Source: Paraburkholderia unamae (GTDB taxonomy: Bacteria; Pseudomonadota; Gammaproteobacteria; Burkholderiales; Burkholderiaceae). Taken from it: a stretch of 64,000 bases of DNA. Below, piece by piece: positions 43,921-54,621 of the stretch. Both the position numbers and the translations under genes were made by a program. The notes under the pieces were generated by a model, which did not search any database, was not told where the DNA came from, and worked only from the letters and a program-made list of their open reading frames with translations. The stretch covers positions 1 to 64,000 of the forward strand of contig NZ_QLSU01000032.1 in assembly GCF_003268775.1 (NCBI RefSeq), given 5' to 3'. The first letter of the stretch is position 1. Each line of letters begins with the position of its first letter.

Positions 43921-45522
43921 TCAGTGCGGCGGAATCATCCACGTCAGCACGTTCTGCTGGAGCCACACGAGGATGCCCAGCAGCACCGTCAGCAGAATGG
44001 AGTGCTTGAAGGTCTTCGCGAACACGTGGCCTTCCTTGCCCTTGAGGTCGGTGGTGGCGACGCCCGTCGCGATGTTCTGCGGCGAGATCATCTTGCCCAT
44101 CACGCCGCCCGAGGAGTTGGTCGCCGCCATCAGCACGGGGTTGAGGTTGAGTTGCTGCGCGGCCACCACTTGCAGGTTGCCGAACAGCGCGTTGCCCGAG
44201 GTATCGCTGCCCGAGAGGAACACCGCCACCCAGCCGAGGAAAGCCGAGACGAGCGGGAAGAACGCACCGACTGAAGCGACGCTGAGGCCCAGCGTGTAGG
44301 TGAGCCCCGAGTAGTTCATGAGGAACGCGAGGCCGACGATGGTCGCAACGGTCAGGATGGCGATGCGCGTCTGCACCCATGTATCGACGATCGCGCCGCC
44401 GAAGTCGGCGGGCTTCAGCCGCACGACGAACGCGGTGATGATCGCGGCCACGAGAATGGCCGTGCCGGTGGCGAGCGGCTGGAAGTCCCAGATCGCGCCG
44501 TAGGGCGTCTTGTACAGCGTGATGAAGACGGCCTTGTCGAGACCCGGCCAAGGCACTTTCATGTCGCCGATCGTGAAAATTTTCGCGACCGTCCAGATGA
44601 TCACCACTGCCGCGACGATGATCCACGGATACCAGCCCTGCGCCCCCGTTACCGCGCCGCGCGTTTCTTTCGTGCGATCGACCTTGATGGCGAAGCGCGG
44701 GTCGGGCGCGGGCTTCCACACGCGCAGGAACACGATGGTGAGGATGAGCGAAACGAGCGACGAGAGCACGTCGGTGAGGCTGTAGTTGATGAAGTTCGAG
44801 GTCACGAACTGGGTGATCGCGAAGCTGCCGCCCGAGACGAGCAGCACCGGCCAGATGCGCAGCATGCCGCCCACGCCCGCATAGATCGCGATGACGTAGA
44901 ACGGCAGCAGCAGCGCGAAGAACGGCAACTGGCGGCCGACCATCTGGCCGAGCACGTCGGCGGGCAGATGCGTGACCGCGCCGAGCACGGTGATCGGCAC
45001 GCCGAGCGCGCCGAAGGCCACCGGCGCGGTGTTGAAGATGAGCGTGAAGGTGAGGGCTTCGAGCGTCGGGAAGCCGAGCATGATGAGCAGCGAGCTCGTG
45101 ATGGCGATCGGCGTGCCGAAGCCGGAAATGCCTTCGAACAGCGCGCCGAACGAGAAGCCGACTACGACGAGCACGATGCGCCGGTCGTTGGGCAGGTTCT
45201 CGAGCAGCCACATGCGAAAGGCCGCGAAGCGGCCCGAGCGCAACGCGATGTTGTAGAGCAGGATGGCCGTGACGACGATCCACATGACGGGCCACAGCGC
45301 GAACACCACGCCGGCGAGCACCGAACTGATCGCAAGATTGACCGGGAATTGCCAGCCGGCGATCGCGACGATCAGGCCGACCACGAGGCCCGCGAGCGAA
45401 GCCTGCCAGGCGGGCCGGCGCGCCCAGCCCAGCAGGGCGAGCACGGTAACGATAGGCAGCACGGCTACGAGGAACGAAAACAGCAGCGAATTGCCGATTG
45501 GGGTCAACAACTGGTGGAACAT
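43921..45522 (-). CDS. lldP: L-lactate permease
   Basis: A 533-residue LctP-family permease with about thirteen membrane segments. GALFEGISGFGTPIAI, NTAPVAFGALGVPI and SGSDTSGNALFGNLQ are highly typical of LldP/GlcA. It imports L-lactate (and often D-lactate and glycolate) with protons. CAAAGGAGAC precedes ATG 45522. No lldD/lldR or lactate dehydrogenase genes lie next to it. Confidence 0.94.
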   Translation of the reverse strand: MFHQLLTPIGNSLLFSFLVAVLPIVTVLALLGWARRPAWQASLAGLVVGLIVAIAGWQFPVNLAISSVLAGVVFALWPVMWIVVTAILLYNIALRSGRFAAFRMWLLENLPNDRRIVLVVVGFSFGALFEGISGFGTPIAITSSLLIMLGFPTLEALTFTLIFNTAPVAFGALGVPITVLGAVTHLPADVLGQMVGRQLPFFALLLPFYVIAIYAGVGGMLRIWPVLLVSGGSFAITQFVTSNFINYSLTDVLSSLVSLILTIVFLRVWKPAPDPRFAIKVDRTKETRGAVTGAQGWYPWIIVAAVVIIWTVAKIFTIGDMKVPWPGLDKAVFITLYKTPYGAIWDFQPLATGTAILVAAIITAFVVRLKPADFGGAIVDTWVQTRIAILTVATIVGLAFLMNYSGLTYTLGLSVASVGAFFPLVSAFLGWVAVFLSGSDTSGNALFGNLQVVAAQQLNLNPVLMAATNSSGGVMGKMISPQNIATGVATTDLKGKEGHVFAKTFKHSILLTVLLGILVWLQQNVLTWMIPPH

Positions 45523-45771
45523 GACGTCTCCTTTGTGCTGGTTTGTTATCGGCGCAGCGGTGCGGCTCGGAGCGCCGGGGCGCGTCGTTGGCTGAGGCGT
45601 GCTTCGTCCGGCAGGCGGGCTTATTAAGGCTGTGCTTCAAACGCCGGTAGCCCACTTGGAGAATAGAAAACCGGGCGCGAGCGTCAAGGAGGGAAAGTAC
45701 GGTCCGGCACCGTTTTGCAGTGCGGCGAAAGCGGGTGCGATAGCGGGAAATGAGGCGGCGTTGCCGGGGAA

Positions 45772-46194
45772 TCAGTGATGCCAGTGCCCGCCGCCTCCGC
45801 CCCAGTAGCCGAAGCCGAACGAGATGGCAGGCGCGCCCCAGCCCCAGCCGTATGCGGGATAAGGGTAATACGCGGGGTAGGCCGAATAGGCCGGGTAAGC
45901 CTGGTAAGCGGGATAAGCGGGGTACGCGGCATAGGCCGGATAAGCAGGCCACGCGGGCGCGGCGATTGCAACAGGCGGCGACGGATAGAGCGGCCCCGGA
46001 TATTGCGCATCGGCCACGGCGGCGGGCGCGGGGTTAGGCGCGGTTTGCATGACCGCGGTTTCCTGCTGGGTGTTCGCCGCAGGCACCACGCCCGTGTAGT
46101 AAGGGCCGTAACCGTAGGGGTAATAGTAGTAGCAGCCGGAAAGCGTGAGGAGCGAGCACGCGGCGGCGATCACTGGCACGGACGGGCATTTCAT
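45772..46194 (-). CDS. Lipoprotein with Tyr-Pro-Ala repeats
   Basis: A 140-residue protein with lipobox LSGC followed at once by YYYYPYGYGPYY. Then comes a proline/alanine linker and a run of nearly perfect A-Y-P tripeptide and YPAY repeats (about residues 85-120), ending in a Gly/Trp/His-rich tail (GGGGGHWHH). The low-complexity aromatic repeat suggests a surface or periplasmic structural, adhesive or metal-binding role (HWHH end), but no family was recognised. ATG 46194 is at the start of the signal peptide; the frame is open upstream without a signal sequence. Confidence 0.75.
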   Translation of the reverse strand: MKCPSVPVIAAACSLLTLSGCYYYYPYGYGPYYTGVVPAANTQQETAVMQTAPNPAPAAVADAQYPGPLYPSPPVAIAAPAWPAYPAYAAYPAYPAYQAYPAYSAYPAYYPYPAYGWGWGAPAISFGFGYWGGGGGHWHH

Positions 46195-46546
46195 GGCGGG
46201 CTCCGCGATTGGGCGAACGGCCGCGCAGGTGCATCGCGTCTGGATCGGGCCGTGATCGTTTGAGCTTACGCTGTGCGCGCGTGTTTTGTGTTGCGTCCCG
46301 ATAACGGAATGTTTCGTACCGGGCGCGCCAAGCAAACGCGGCGCAGCCCTTGTGAGGAACTGCGCCGCGCATCCTTCCCTGATGCACGCCCGGCGGGCGT
46401 GTTGCCTGTCGTATCGTTTGTGTTCTGTACCGTCGCTTCGATCGCGCAGCCAAGTGCGTGGATGACGCGGCCGCATCGTCGATGCATATCGGCGTATCGG
46501 TTCTGTGAATCCTGGTGCGATGAATCCCGGTCAGCCGATGCCCGGC

Positions 46547-46768
46547 TTACTTGCCGACCTGATTGCCGACAACGCCGCCCACCGCCGCGCCACCGAGCGT
46601 GGAAAGCGCATTGCCGCCGATCGCCGCGCCCGCGACGCCGCCAACGCCTGCGCCGATCACCGTGTCGCGGTCGCGCCTCGACATGTTGTCGCAAGCCGAG
46701 AGACTGCCCAGCACGGCGACGAGTGTCGTCACCGTGAGCAGCGTGCGGGTTCGTTTGAAGGTTTTCAT
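46547..46768 (-). CDS. Small glycine-zipper lipoprotein, OsmB-like
   Basis: A 73-residue lipoprotein: lipobox LSAC (Cys about 26), then RRDRDTVIGAGVGGVAGAAIGG and GGAAVGGVVGNQVGK, a glycine-zipper helix pair as in OsmB and SlyB-like proteins. It is probably an outer-membrane stress lipoprotein. A GGGGAG ribosome site precedes ATG 46768. It stands alone between the YPA lipoprotein and thiC. Confidence 0.85.
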   Translation of the reverse strand: MKTFKRTRTLLTVTTLVAVLGSLSACDNMSRRDRDTVIGAGVGGVAGAAIGGNALSTLGGAAVGGVVGNQVGK

Positions 46769-46957
46769 TGTTCGACTCCCCAAATTGAGTGTGCGGTGCG
46801 GCATGCGGGTTGCTCGCACGTCGCACCTCCAGTACCCCCATCGTAGGCACACGACCCGTATCCGGGTGTGTGCGCTTGTCAGAGAGTTGTGGGAGTCGTT
46901 AGAAAATGTTTCGGCGGACGGCGAGCGCCCGCCTGCACCGGGTTGGCGCCGACCGGC

Positions 46958-48889
<1,932 letters not shown>

Positions 48890-49003
48890 GCGTCTCTTTC
48901 TCCATGCAAAGCAAAGTGGGAACAGCGGCTTAGCAGGAGATGAGACGGAACGTGGACGGACTTCGCTGTGACGAGGTGAGGCGGTGATGCTGCGAAGTCC
49001 GGA

Positions 49004-49110
49004 CGCTTCCCTGCGCTGGCATTATCCAGATCAGGTTCAAAGGGTATTTCTCACCCGCGAAATACGCTGCACGACTTTCGATCGAAGCGGCGCATGACGC
49101 AGGACCCCCG
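49004..49110 (-). promoter_or_regulatory. TPP riboswitch upstream of thiC
   Basis: On the minus strand the THI-box elements appear in order: GGGGTCCTGCG, a variable arm, GTGAGAAATACCC, GAACCTGATCTGGATAATG (part) and CCAGCGCAGGGAAG. The closing P1 pairs TCCTGCG with CGCAGGGA. It lies about 115-220 nt before the thiC ATG and should reduce thiC expression when thiamine diphosphate is plentiful; whether at transcription or translation is not clear. Confidence 0.95.
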
Positions 49111-49212
49111 CGTAAGCAGGCCAAACGATACACCGCGCTGCGACGATCTGGCAAGTGCCTTGTCGCGCGGGATGCGCTAAACGCGGCGCGCGGCGCGCGG
49201 CGCATTCGCCCC

Positions 49213-49620
49213 TTACAGCGTGAAATCGTTCGACGCTTCGGGCTGGAACAGGATGCGCTCGATCTTCAGCGTCTCCACCGCGCCGCCCGGCGTGGTGAAT
49301 CGCACGGCGTTGCCGCGCTTCGCGCCGAGTAACGCGAGGCCCGCGGGTGAGAACACGTTGAGGCGGCCGGCGTCGAGGTTGGCGTCGTGCGGGTAGGCCA
49401 CCGTGTACGTGAGCGTTTCGCCGTTGCGCTCGTTCACGAGCGTGACCTGCGAATTCATCGTGACGACATTGGCCGCGACTTCGCGCGGCTCCACGATCAC
49501 GGTATTTTCGAGCAGCTCGTCGAGCATGATTTGGCGCGCGGGCGCGGCGCCCGGTTCGGCGGCGGCTTTTTCGAGGCGGGCGAGGTCCAGCTCGGTCAGA
49601 TAACGGATTTTCTTCGACAT
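49213..49620 (-). CDS. rnk: Nucleoside diphosphate kinase regulator, Gre-factor-like
   Basis: A 135-residue Rnk. The short N-terminal helical part lacks the long GreA/B coiled coil. The C-terminal FKBP-like Gre domain (about 50-125, with TLTYTVAYPHDAN and SPAGLALLGAKRGNAV) binds RNA polymerase. It competes with GreA/GreB/DksA in other bacteria. AAGGAG precedes ATG 49620. Confidence 0.9.
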   Translation of the reverse strand: MSKKIRYLTELDLARLEKAAAEPGAAPARQIMLDELLENTVIVEPREVAANVVTMNSQVTLVNERNGETLTYTVAYPHDANLDAGRLNVFSPAGLALLGAKRGNAVRFTTPGGAVETLKIERILFQPEASNDFTL

Positions 49621-50228
49621 GAGGGTTCTCCTTGCGATCCAGAAAGGGAGCGATGTAAAGGCGAGGCCTGGAGGGCGACAGCGGAACAAGGGCGCAACGG
49701 ATCGGCCCGGAGCCCGACCGAACGGCTCCGGTTCAACAGGGGAGGCAGGTTCAGTGCGGACGCCGGGCGGCGGGGAGCGGGGCGAGAGGACGGGGAGCGA
49801 AAGTTCGCGTGGCCGTTCGCATGCGCGCGGCGCGCGCGCGCACCGGCGCGCCGCGCGAGGGGCGCGGCGGCAGGGCGAGTCTGGAGCGCGAAACGAACGA
49901 ACGCATGGCCGAGATTGAAAGCTAAAAGAAAGATATCTACGTATGCTAGCACGAACTCAGGAGCGCGGCGCCATATGGGAAGCCGCACGTTTCAGACCTG
50001 CCCGATCCGCCCCTTTGGCCGCTTTCGCGCTGCAACAACAGTCCGACGTGTAAAGCACTCTGAAAGCCTCCGAAACGTCAGACGTTGTTGCATAATGCGG
50101 AGCGCCCGCCCGGGTGTCTTTCGTACTCCGTCCTTTTTTCGCGCCTGCACCATGCCGTCGAGCTTGACCCGTCCCGCCGCCTTGCCGCCGGGGCGCCCGC
50201 GGTCCGTCCCATCACCCACCGCGGCGAC
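49621..50228. other. Intergenic region without a recognised gene
   Basis: A 608-bp divergent region. Frames here on both strands are Arg/Ala-rich and lack ribosome sites. Near the right end AACGTC-A-GACGTT (50074-50086) is a perfect palindrome directly upstream of CATAAT (50091-50096), a candidate operator and -10 box for the EamA gene. Confidence 0.45.
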
Positions 50229-51212
50229 ATGACGATGCTTGCGCGTTTGTTTTCACGTTCATCCGCCCGCAATCTCGCCAGCGGGGCGTTGCTCGCCGGG
50301 GCGACGCTTTGGCGACTCGCGCGCGCCGTGCGCCTGCCGCAGTCGCGCAGCGGACGCGTCGCGCTCTCGCTTGCCGTCGTCTATTTCGTCTGGGGCTCGA
50401 CCTATCTGGGCGTGAAGGTCGCGCTCGATTCGTTCCCGCCGCTCCTGCTCTCGGGCTTGCGCAACCTGCTTGCCGGCATCGGGCTGTTCGTCTTCGCGAT
50501 GCGTCGGCGGCCCGTCATGCCGACGCTCATCGAGGTGCGCAACGCGGGCGTGGTGGGTACGCTGCTGGTCGGTCTTTCGAGCGGCATGCTCGCCTACGGC
50601 ATGCGCACCGTGGGCACTGGCACGGCGGCCGTGATGGTCGCCACGGTGCCGCTTTTCGCCACCGTGATCTCGGCGGTCACCGGGCGGCGCGTGGCGAAGG
50701 CCGAATGGGCCGCAGTCGCGCTCGGGCTCGTAGGCATCGCCATACTGAGCCACGGCGGCGCGGGCGCGGACTCGGCGGGCGGCAGTCTCGCGATCCTGTG
50801 CGGCGCGCTCTTCTGGGCGATCGGCGCGCACCTGGCCGGGCGGCTGGCGTTGCCTACCGACCTGTTCATCGCGACGGCGTTGCAGATCGGTCTTGGCGGC
50901 GCCATCTCGACGGCGGTCGCGTGGATTAGCGGCGAGCGCATGGGGACGCTGCATGCCCTGCCGCTTACCGCGTTTCTCTATCTGCTCTTCATCGGCACGA
51001 TGGCGGCGTATGTCGCCTACGGCTATCTGATTCGCCACACCAGTCCGCTCCTTGCGAGCAGTTGCATGTATGTGAATCCGGTGGTCGCCGTCGCGCTCGG
51101 CGCGCTGTTGCTGGGCGAGCCGGTCACGCGCGCCACGGTTGTCGCGACCGTGCTGATTCTCGGCAGCGTCGGGCTGTCGTTCGTGTTCGACGACCGGCGC
51201 CGCCCGTCCTGA
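50229..51212 (+). CDS. EamA/DMT family transporter
   Basis: A 327-residue permease with two EamA repeats and about ten membrane segments. VYFVWGSTYLGVKVALDSFPP at its first helix region (in part) marks the YedA/RhtA-like branch. It is likely to export amino acids or metabolites. An arginine-rich stretch of about 50 residues precedes the first helix. ATG 50229 is used; ATG 50235 is two codons later. The upstream palindrome may control it. Confidence 0.85.
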   Translation: MTMLARLFSRSSARNLASGALLAGATLWRLARAVRLPQSRSGRVALSLAVVYFVWGSTYLGVKVALDSFPPLLLSGLRNLLAGIGLFVFAMRRRPVMPTLIEVRNAGVVGTLLVGLSSGMLAYGMRTVGTGTAAVMVATVPLFATVISAVTGRRVAKAEWAAVALGLVGIAILSHGGAGADSAGGSLAILCGALFWAIGAHLAGRLALPTDLFIATALQIGLGGAISTAVAWISGERMGTLHALPLTAFLYLLFIGTMAAYVAYGYLIRHTSPLLASSCMYVNPVVAVALGALLLGEPVTRATVVATVLILGSVGLSFVFDDRRRPS

Positions 51213-51334
51213 TTTCAAGCGGGCTCGAGCGCGCGCCGGCGCTCGTCCCTCCATCACACCGCAAGCCACCGCTCGATCGCGCTCACGCGCGGGCGAGCGG
51301 TGGCCGTTGCGGCGCGTTCAGCGGCCGCTGCTCA

Positions 51335-51472
51335 CTACTTCGCCTTTTCCGCGGAATTCGTGAGGGCGTGGCCGCCTGCGGAAACGTCCTCGCCGGCGCC
51401 CGCCATTGTGTTGCACGCCGAGAGACCGGCAACCGAGGCGGTAACGAGAAAGAGGGCAATCAGGCGTTTCAT
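51335..51472 (-). CDS. Entericidin A/B family lipoprotein
   Basis: A 45-residue lipoprotein: a short signal peptide with lipobox LSAC and the entericidin sequence NTMAGAGEDVSAGGHALTNSA. GGAGG lies eight bases before ATG 51472. Entericidins are small stress or stationary-phase envelope lipoproteins, originally described as a bacteriolytic toxin/antidote pair. Only one copy is present here. Confidence 0.88.
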   Translation of the reverse strand: MKRLIALFLVTASVAGLSACNTMAGAGEDVSAGGHALTNSAEKAK

Positions 51473-51622
51473 GAGGAAGTCCTCCACGGTGTCAAAGGAA
51501 CCGTGACTCAGCACGTTGCGTGCCCGGTCATTCGTTCCGCCTCGTGTCGCGCGCCTTGGGCCCGGCGATTGCGCAAGCGGAGGTGTAAGCGCTGCACATC
51601 CGCCCACAAGGAGGACGACGCC

Positions 51623-51784
51623 ATGCTTCATTACGCCATCGTGTTTTTCATCATCGCGATCATCGCTGCGGTGTTCGGCTTCACGGGCATCGCCGCGGGC
51701 GCGGCCGAAATCGCCAGGATCCTGTTCTATCTCTTCCTGGTGGTCTTCGTGGTCACGCTGCTGCTCGGCGTCTTCCGCGCATGA
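51623..51784 (+). CDS. DUF1328 (YtjA family) small membrane protein
   Basis: A 53-residue protein with two hydrophobic segments around FGFTGIAAGAAEIARILF, the DUF1328/UPF0391 signature. AAGGAGGA precedes the ATG. The function is unknown; such genes often belong to general stress regulons. The ferritin-like gene follows 54 nt downstream on the same strand. Confidence 0.88.
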   Translation: MLHYAIVFFIIAIIAAVFGFTGIAAGAAEIARILFYLFLVVFVVTLLLGVFRA

Positions 51785-51838
51785 CGCGCGCGAACCCTCC
51801 CGTCCCATCCCTGCATGTCATGTTCGAAGGAGAGCCAG

Positions 51839-52381
51839 ATGTCGAAGACACACGCTTCGTTTGATTTCGACCTCAAGCGCGTGCGCGAAGAGGCGCGCCG
51901 CAATCTCGATCAGGGGCCGGTCACGCCGGACTACCCCGCGAACCGCGAGACCGTGCTCAAGATGCTCAACGATTCGCTCGCCACGGAACTGGTATGCGTG
52001 CTGCGCTACAAGCGGCACTACTTCATGGCGAAGGGCATCGAATCGGAGTCGGTCGCGGCCGAATTTCTCCAGCACGCGAACGAGGAGCAGCAGCACGCCG
52101 ACATGCTCGCCGCGCGTATCGTGCAGCTAGGCGGCGAGCCCGACTTCTCGCCCGCGACGCTGATCGCGCGCTCGCACTCGGAATACAAGGAAGGGGCCGA
52201 CCTGAAGGATATGATTCGCGAGAACCTGATCGCCGAGCGCATCGCGATCGAGAGCTATCGCGCGATCGTCAATTATCTCGGCCACGGAGACACCACCACG
52301 CGGCGCATTTTCGAGGAGATTCTCGCGGTGGAGGAGGAGCACGCCGACGATATGACCGACTTGCTCTACGCCCGTAAATAA
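51839..52381 (+). CDS. Ferritin-like / bacterioferritin-type protein
   Basis: A 180-residue four-helix bundle with iron-ligand motifs E-x2-H in EEQQHADML (about 80-88) and EEEHADDM (about 165-172), plus earlier glutamates (LATELVCVLRYKRHY). It resembles bacterioferritin/DPS-like proteins of Burkholderiales. The likely role is iron storage or protection from iron-driven oxidation in the cytoplasm. AAGGAGAGCC precedes ATG 51839. Its neighbours (DUF1328, entericidin) support a stress-response setting. Confidence 0.83.
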   Translation: MSKTHASFDFDLKRVREEARRNLDQGPVTPDYPANRETVLKMLNDSLATELVCVLRYKRHYFMAKGIESESVAAEFLQHANEEQQHADMLAARIVQLGGEPDFSPATLIARSHSEYKEGADLKDMIRENLIAERIAIESYRAIVNYLGHGDTTTRRIFEEILAVEEEHADDMTDLLYARK

Positions 52382-52431
52382 CGCGCGTAAATCACGCGCG
52401 CAAGCAACCCGCGATATTCAGGCCGCCCGTA

Positions 52432-53646
52432 TCAGGACGACGCCTGTGCGCCCGCGCCCACGCGCGGGCGTGTCGCGTAGTGAATCACGCCCGCGAGCGC
52501 GGTGAATGCGAGGCCGGCCACGCACACGCCGATCCAGCCGAAGGCGTGCCACGCGGCGACGCCCACGGCCGAGCCGGTGGCGCCGCCGATGAAGTAGCAC
52601 ACCATGAAGACGGTGTTCACGCGGCTGCGCGCTTCGGGGCGCAGCGCGTAGATGCGCGACTGGTTCGAGATCTGCGCGGCCTGCACGCCCACGTCGAGCA
52701 CGACCACGCCGATCACGAGGCCAATGAGGCTCGTGCCCGAGAGCGCGAAGATCGCGAAGGCGATCGCCATCAGCACGATCGACATGGTGATGACCGCGCG
52801 CGGCCCGCGCTTGTCGGCCGAGCGCCCGGCGATCGGCGCGGCGAGCGCGCCTGCCGCGCCGACGATGCCGAACAGACCCGCGGCCTGCGGCCCGAGATGG
52901 AACGGCTCGCCCGCGAGCAGCAGCGTGAGCACGGGCCAGAAGAGGCTGAACGCGGCGAACAGGCACGCGCCCGTGGCGGACGCCTCGCGCAGCCCGCGCA
53001 ACTCCACCACGAGATGCCACATCGAGCCGAGCAGCTTGCCGTAGCCGAGCGTGGAAGTGGGCTGGCTTTTCGGCAGCTTCTTCACGATCACGACCGCGAG
53101 CGCGAGCAGCGCGATGATCGACGCGCCAAATACCGTGCGCCAGCCAAAATACTGTCCGACGAAACCGGCCGCCGTGCGCGCGAGCAGGATGCCGAGCAGC
53201 AGGCCGCTCATCACCGTGCCCACCGCGTGGCCGCGCGCCTCGGGCGGTGCGAGCTCGGCGGCGAACGGCACGGCCTGCTGTGCGATGGTCGCGAGCACGC
53301 CGATCGCGAGGCTTGCGCCCACCAGCACGCCGAGCGTCGGCGCCGTGGCCGCGACGAGCAGGGCGACGCACACGCCCGCGGTTTGCAGCAGGATGATGCG
53401 GCGGCGGTCGTAGCGGTCGCCGAGCGGCGCGAGCAGCAGCATGCCGGCCGCGTAGCCCAGCTGGGTCGCGGCGGGCACCGCGCCGATCCAGGCGGCGCCG
53501 GCGGGGAAGCTCTTGCGGAAGTCGTCGAGCAGCGGCTGGTTGAAGTAGATGTTCGCGACCGTGACGCCCGCAATGGTTGCGAGCAGGAGCAGCAGGCCGG
53601 GCAGCGACTGGCCTGCGCCAGCGCTTGCGGAATCGGGTGTGGACAT
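52432..53646 (-). CDS. MFS transporter
   Basis: A 404-residue, twelve-helix permease with the loop 2-3 motif GDRYDRRRIILLQ and a YFNQPLLDDFRKSFP N-terminal segment typical of a YgaY/AraJ-like drug/metabolite branch. An in-frame ATG at 53706 would add 20 residues. It is the last gene in a co-directional minus-strand series that begins with the LacI regulator; it may be co-transcribed with the phosphodiesterase 125 nt upstream, but this is not certain. Confidence 0.83.
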   Translation of the reverse strand: MSTPDSASAGAGQSLPGLLLLLATIAGVTVANIYFNQPLLDDFRKSFPAGAAWIGAVPAATQLGYAAGMLLLAPLGDRYDRRRIILLQTAGVCVALLVAATAPTLGVLVGASLAIGVLATIAQQAVPFAAELAPPEARGHAVGTVMSGLLLGILLARTAAGFVGQYFGWRTVFGASIIALLALAVVIVKKLPKSQPTSTLGYGKLLGSMWHLVVELRGLREASATGACLFAAFSLFWPVLTLLLAGEPFHLGPQAAGLFGIVGAAGALAAPIAGRSADKRGPRAVITMSIVLMAIAFAIFALSGTSLIGLVIGVVVLDVGVQAAQISNQSRIYALRPEARSRVNTVFMVCYFIGGATGSAVGVAAWHAFGWIGVCVAGLAFTALAGVIHYATRPRVGAGAQASS

Positions 53647-53771
53647 GTGCGTGATGCGGGCGGCGCCCGGAGGGACGGAAAGGCAGGCTTCGAGCGTGCC
53701 GATCATACCGGAGCGCGCGCGATCGCGCTGGGCGCCCCGCGACCGGTTTCGACGCCGGTCAGGGGAACGCT

Positions 53772-54599
53772 TCAGTCGATCAACTCGCCCGAGGGTTCGT
53801 AGAACGGATAAGGCCCGTCGAACGTGTCCACGTAGCCGTGGTGCGTCACGATCCCGCCGTGCGGATCGTAGCGGTGCAGCGCGAACGCGGGCGGCTCCAG
53901 CGTGAAGGTGGAGGGCGCGCCGGGCGCGAGGTCGAGCGTCACCTGGTGCGCGGGCGCGGGCACGGCCGAGGCGATCGTGCCGCCAAAGCGCACGAACATG
54001 GGCCGGTGCACGTGGCCGCACAGCACGCGCTCGACGTTCGGGTGCCGGGCGATGAGCGCTTCGAGCGCCTGCGCGGCGCGGGCGTCGAGCCGGATCGCAT
54101 CCATGTGGCCGATGCCGCAGTCGAACGGCGGATGATGCAGCGCGACAATCACGGGCTTGCCGCGCGCGTCGTCGAGCGCCTTCGCGAGCCACGCAAGGCG
54201 CGCTTCGCAGAGCGTGCCCGCGCTTTGCCCCGGCGCCATCGAATCGAGCGCGATCACGCGCAGCGCGCCGAGGTCCAGCGCGTAGTGGACGAACGCGCCG
54301 CCCTCGCGCAATTCGGGCCGCTCGGCGAACACGTCGCGCAGCGGTTCGCGCGCGTCGTGGTTGCCGATCAGGAGCCAATACGGAATCTCCAGCGTATCGA
54401 GCAGCGCCTTGAGGTGCCGGTATTCCTCGACCGAACCGCGATCGACGAGGTCGCCGGTCACGAGCACCGCGTCGGGGCGCGGGGCGAGCGCGTTCAGGCG
54501 CGCGATGGTGCGCTGGAGGCTCGCGGCCGTGTCGACGCGGCGATAGGCGAGCGCGCCCGGTTGCTTGATGTGCAGATCGCTGATCTGGGCGAGCAGCAT
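53772..54599 (-). CDS. Metallophosphodiesterase, GpdQ/CpdA-like
   Basis: A 275-residue calcineurin-like phosphoesterase with all five metal-site motifs: DLH (ISDLHI), GDLVDRG, GNHDARE, ALHHPP and CGHVHRP. Length and the opening MLLAQISDLH match GpdQ, a glycerophosphodiesterase of broad specificity, as well as CpdA-type enzymes. It lies 22 nt downstream of the ABC ATPase gene in the same direction. A phosphodiester taken up by that transporter is therefore a likely substrate. No signal peptide, so it acts in the cytoplasm. Confidence 0.88.
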   Translation of the reverse strand: MLLAQISDLHIKQPGALAYRRVDTAASLQRTIARLNALAPRPDAVLVTGDLVDRGSVEEYRHLKALLDTLEIPYWLLIGNHDAREPLRDVFAERPELREGGAFVHYALDLGALRVIALDSMAPGQSAGTLCEARLAWLAKALDDARGKPVIVALHHPPFDCGIGHMDAIRLDARAAQALEALIARHPNVERVLCGHVHRPMFVRFGGTIASAVPAPAHQVTLDLAPGAPSTFTLEPPAFALHRYDPHGGIVTHHGYVDTFDGPYPFYEPSGELID

Positions 54600-54621
54600 G
54601 GGGAACCTCGTTGTGTAAGAT

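Noticed and set aside
49596..49988. 130-codon minus-strand frame overlapping the rnk start
   Set aside because: Only its first 35 residues look hydrophobic; the rest is Arg/Ser/Pro-rich and it overlaps the rnk ribosome site and start in another frame.
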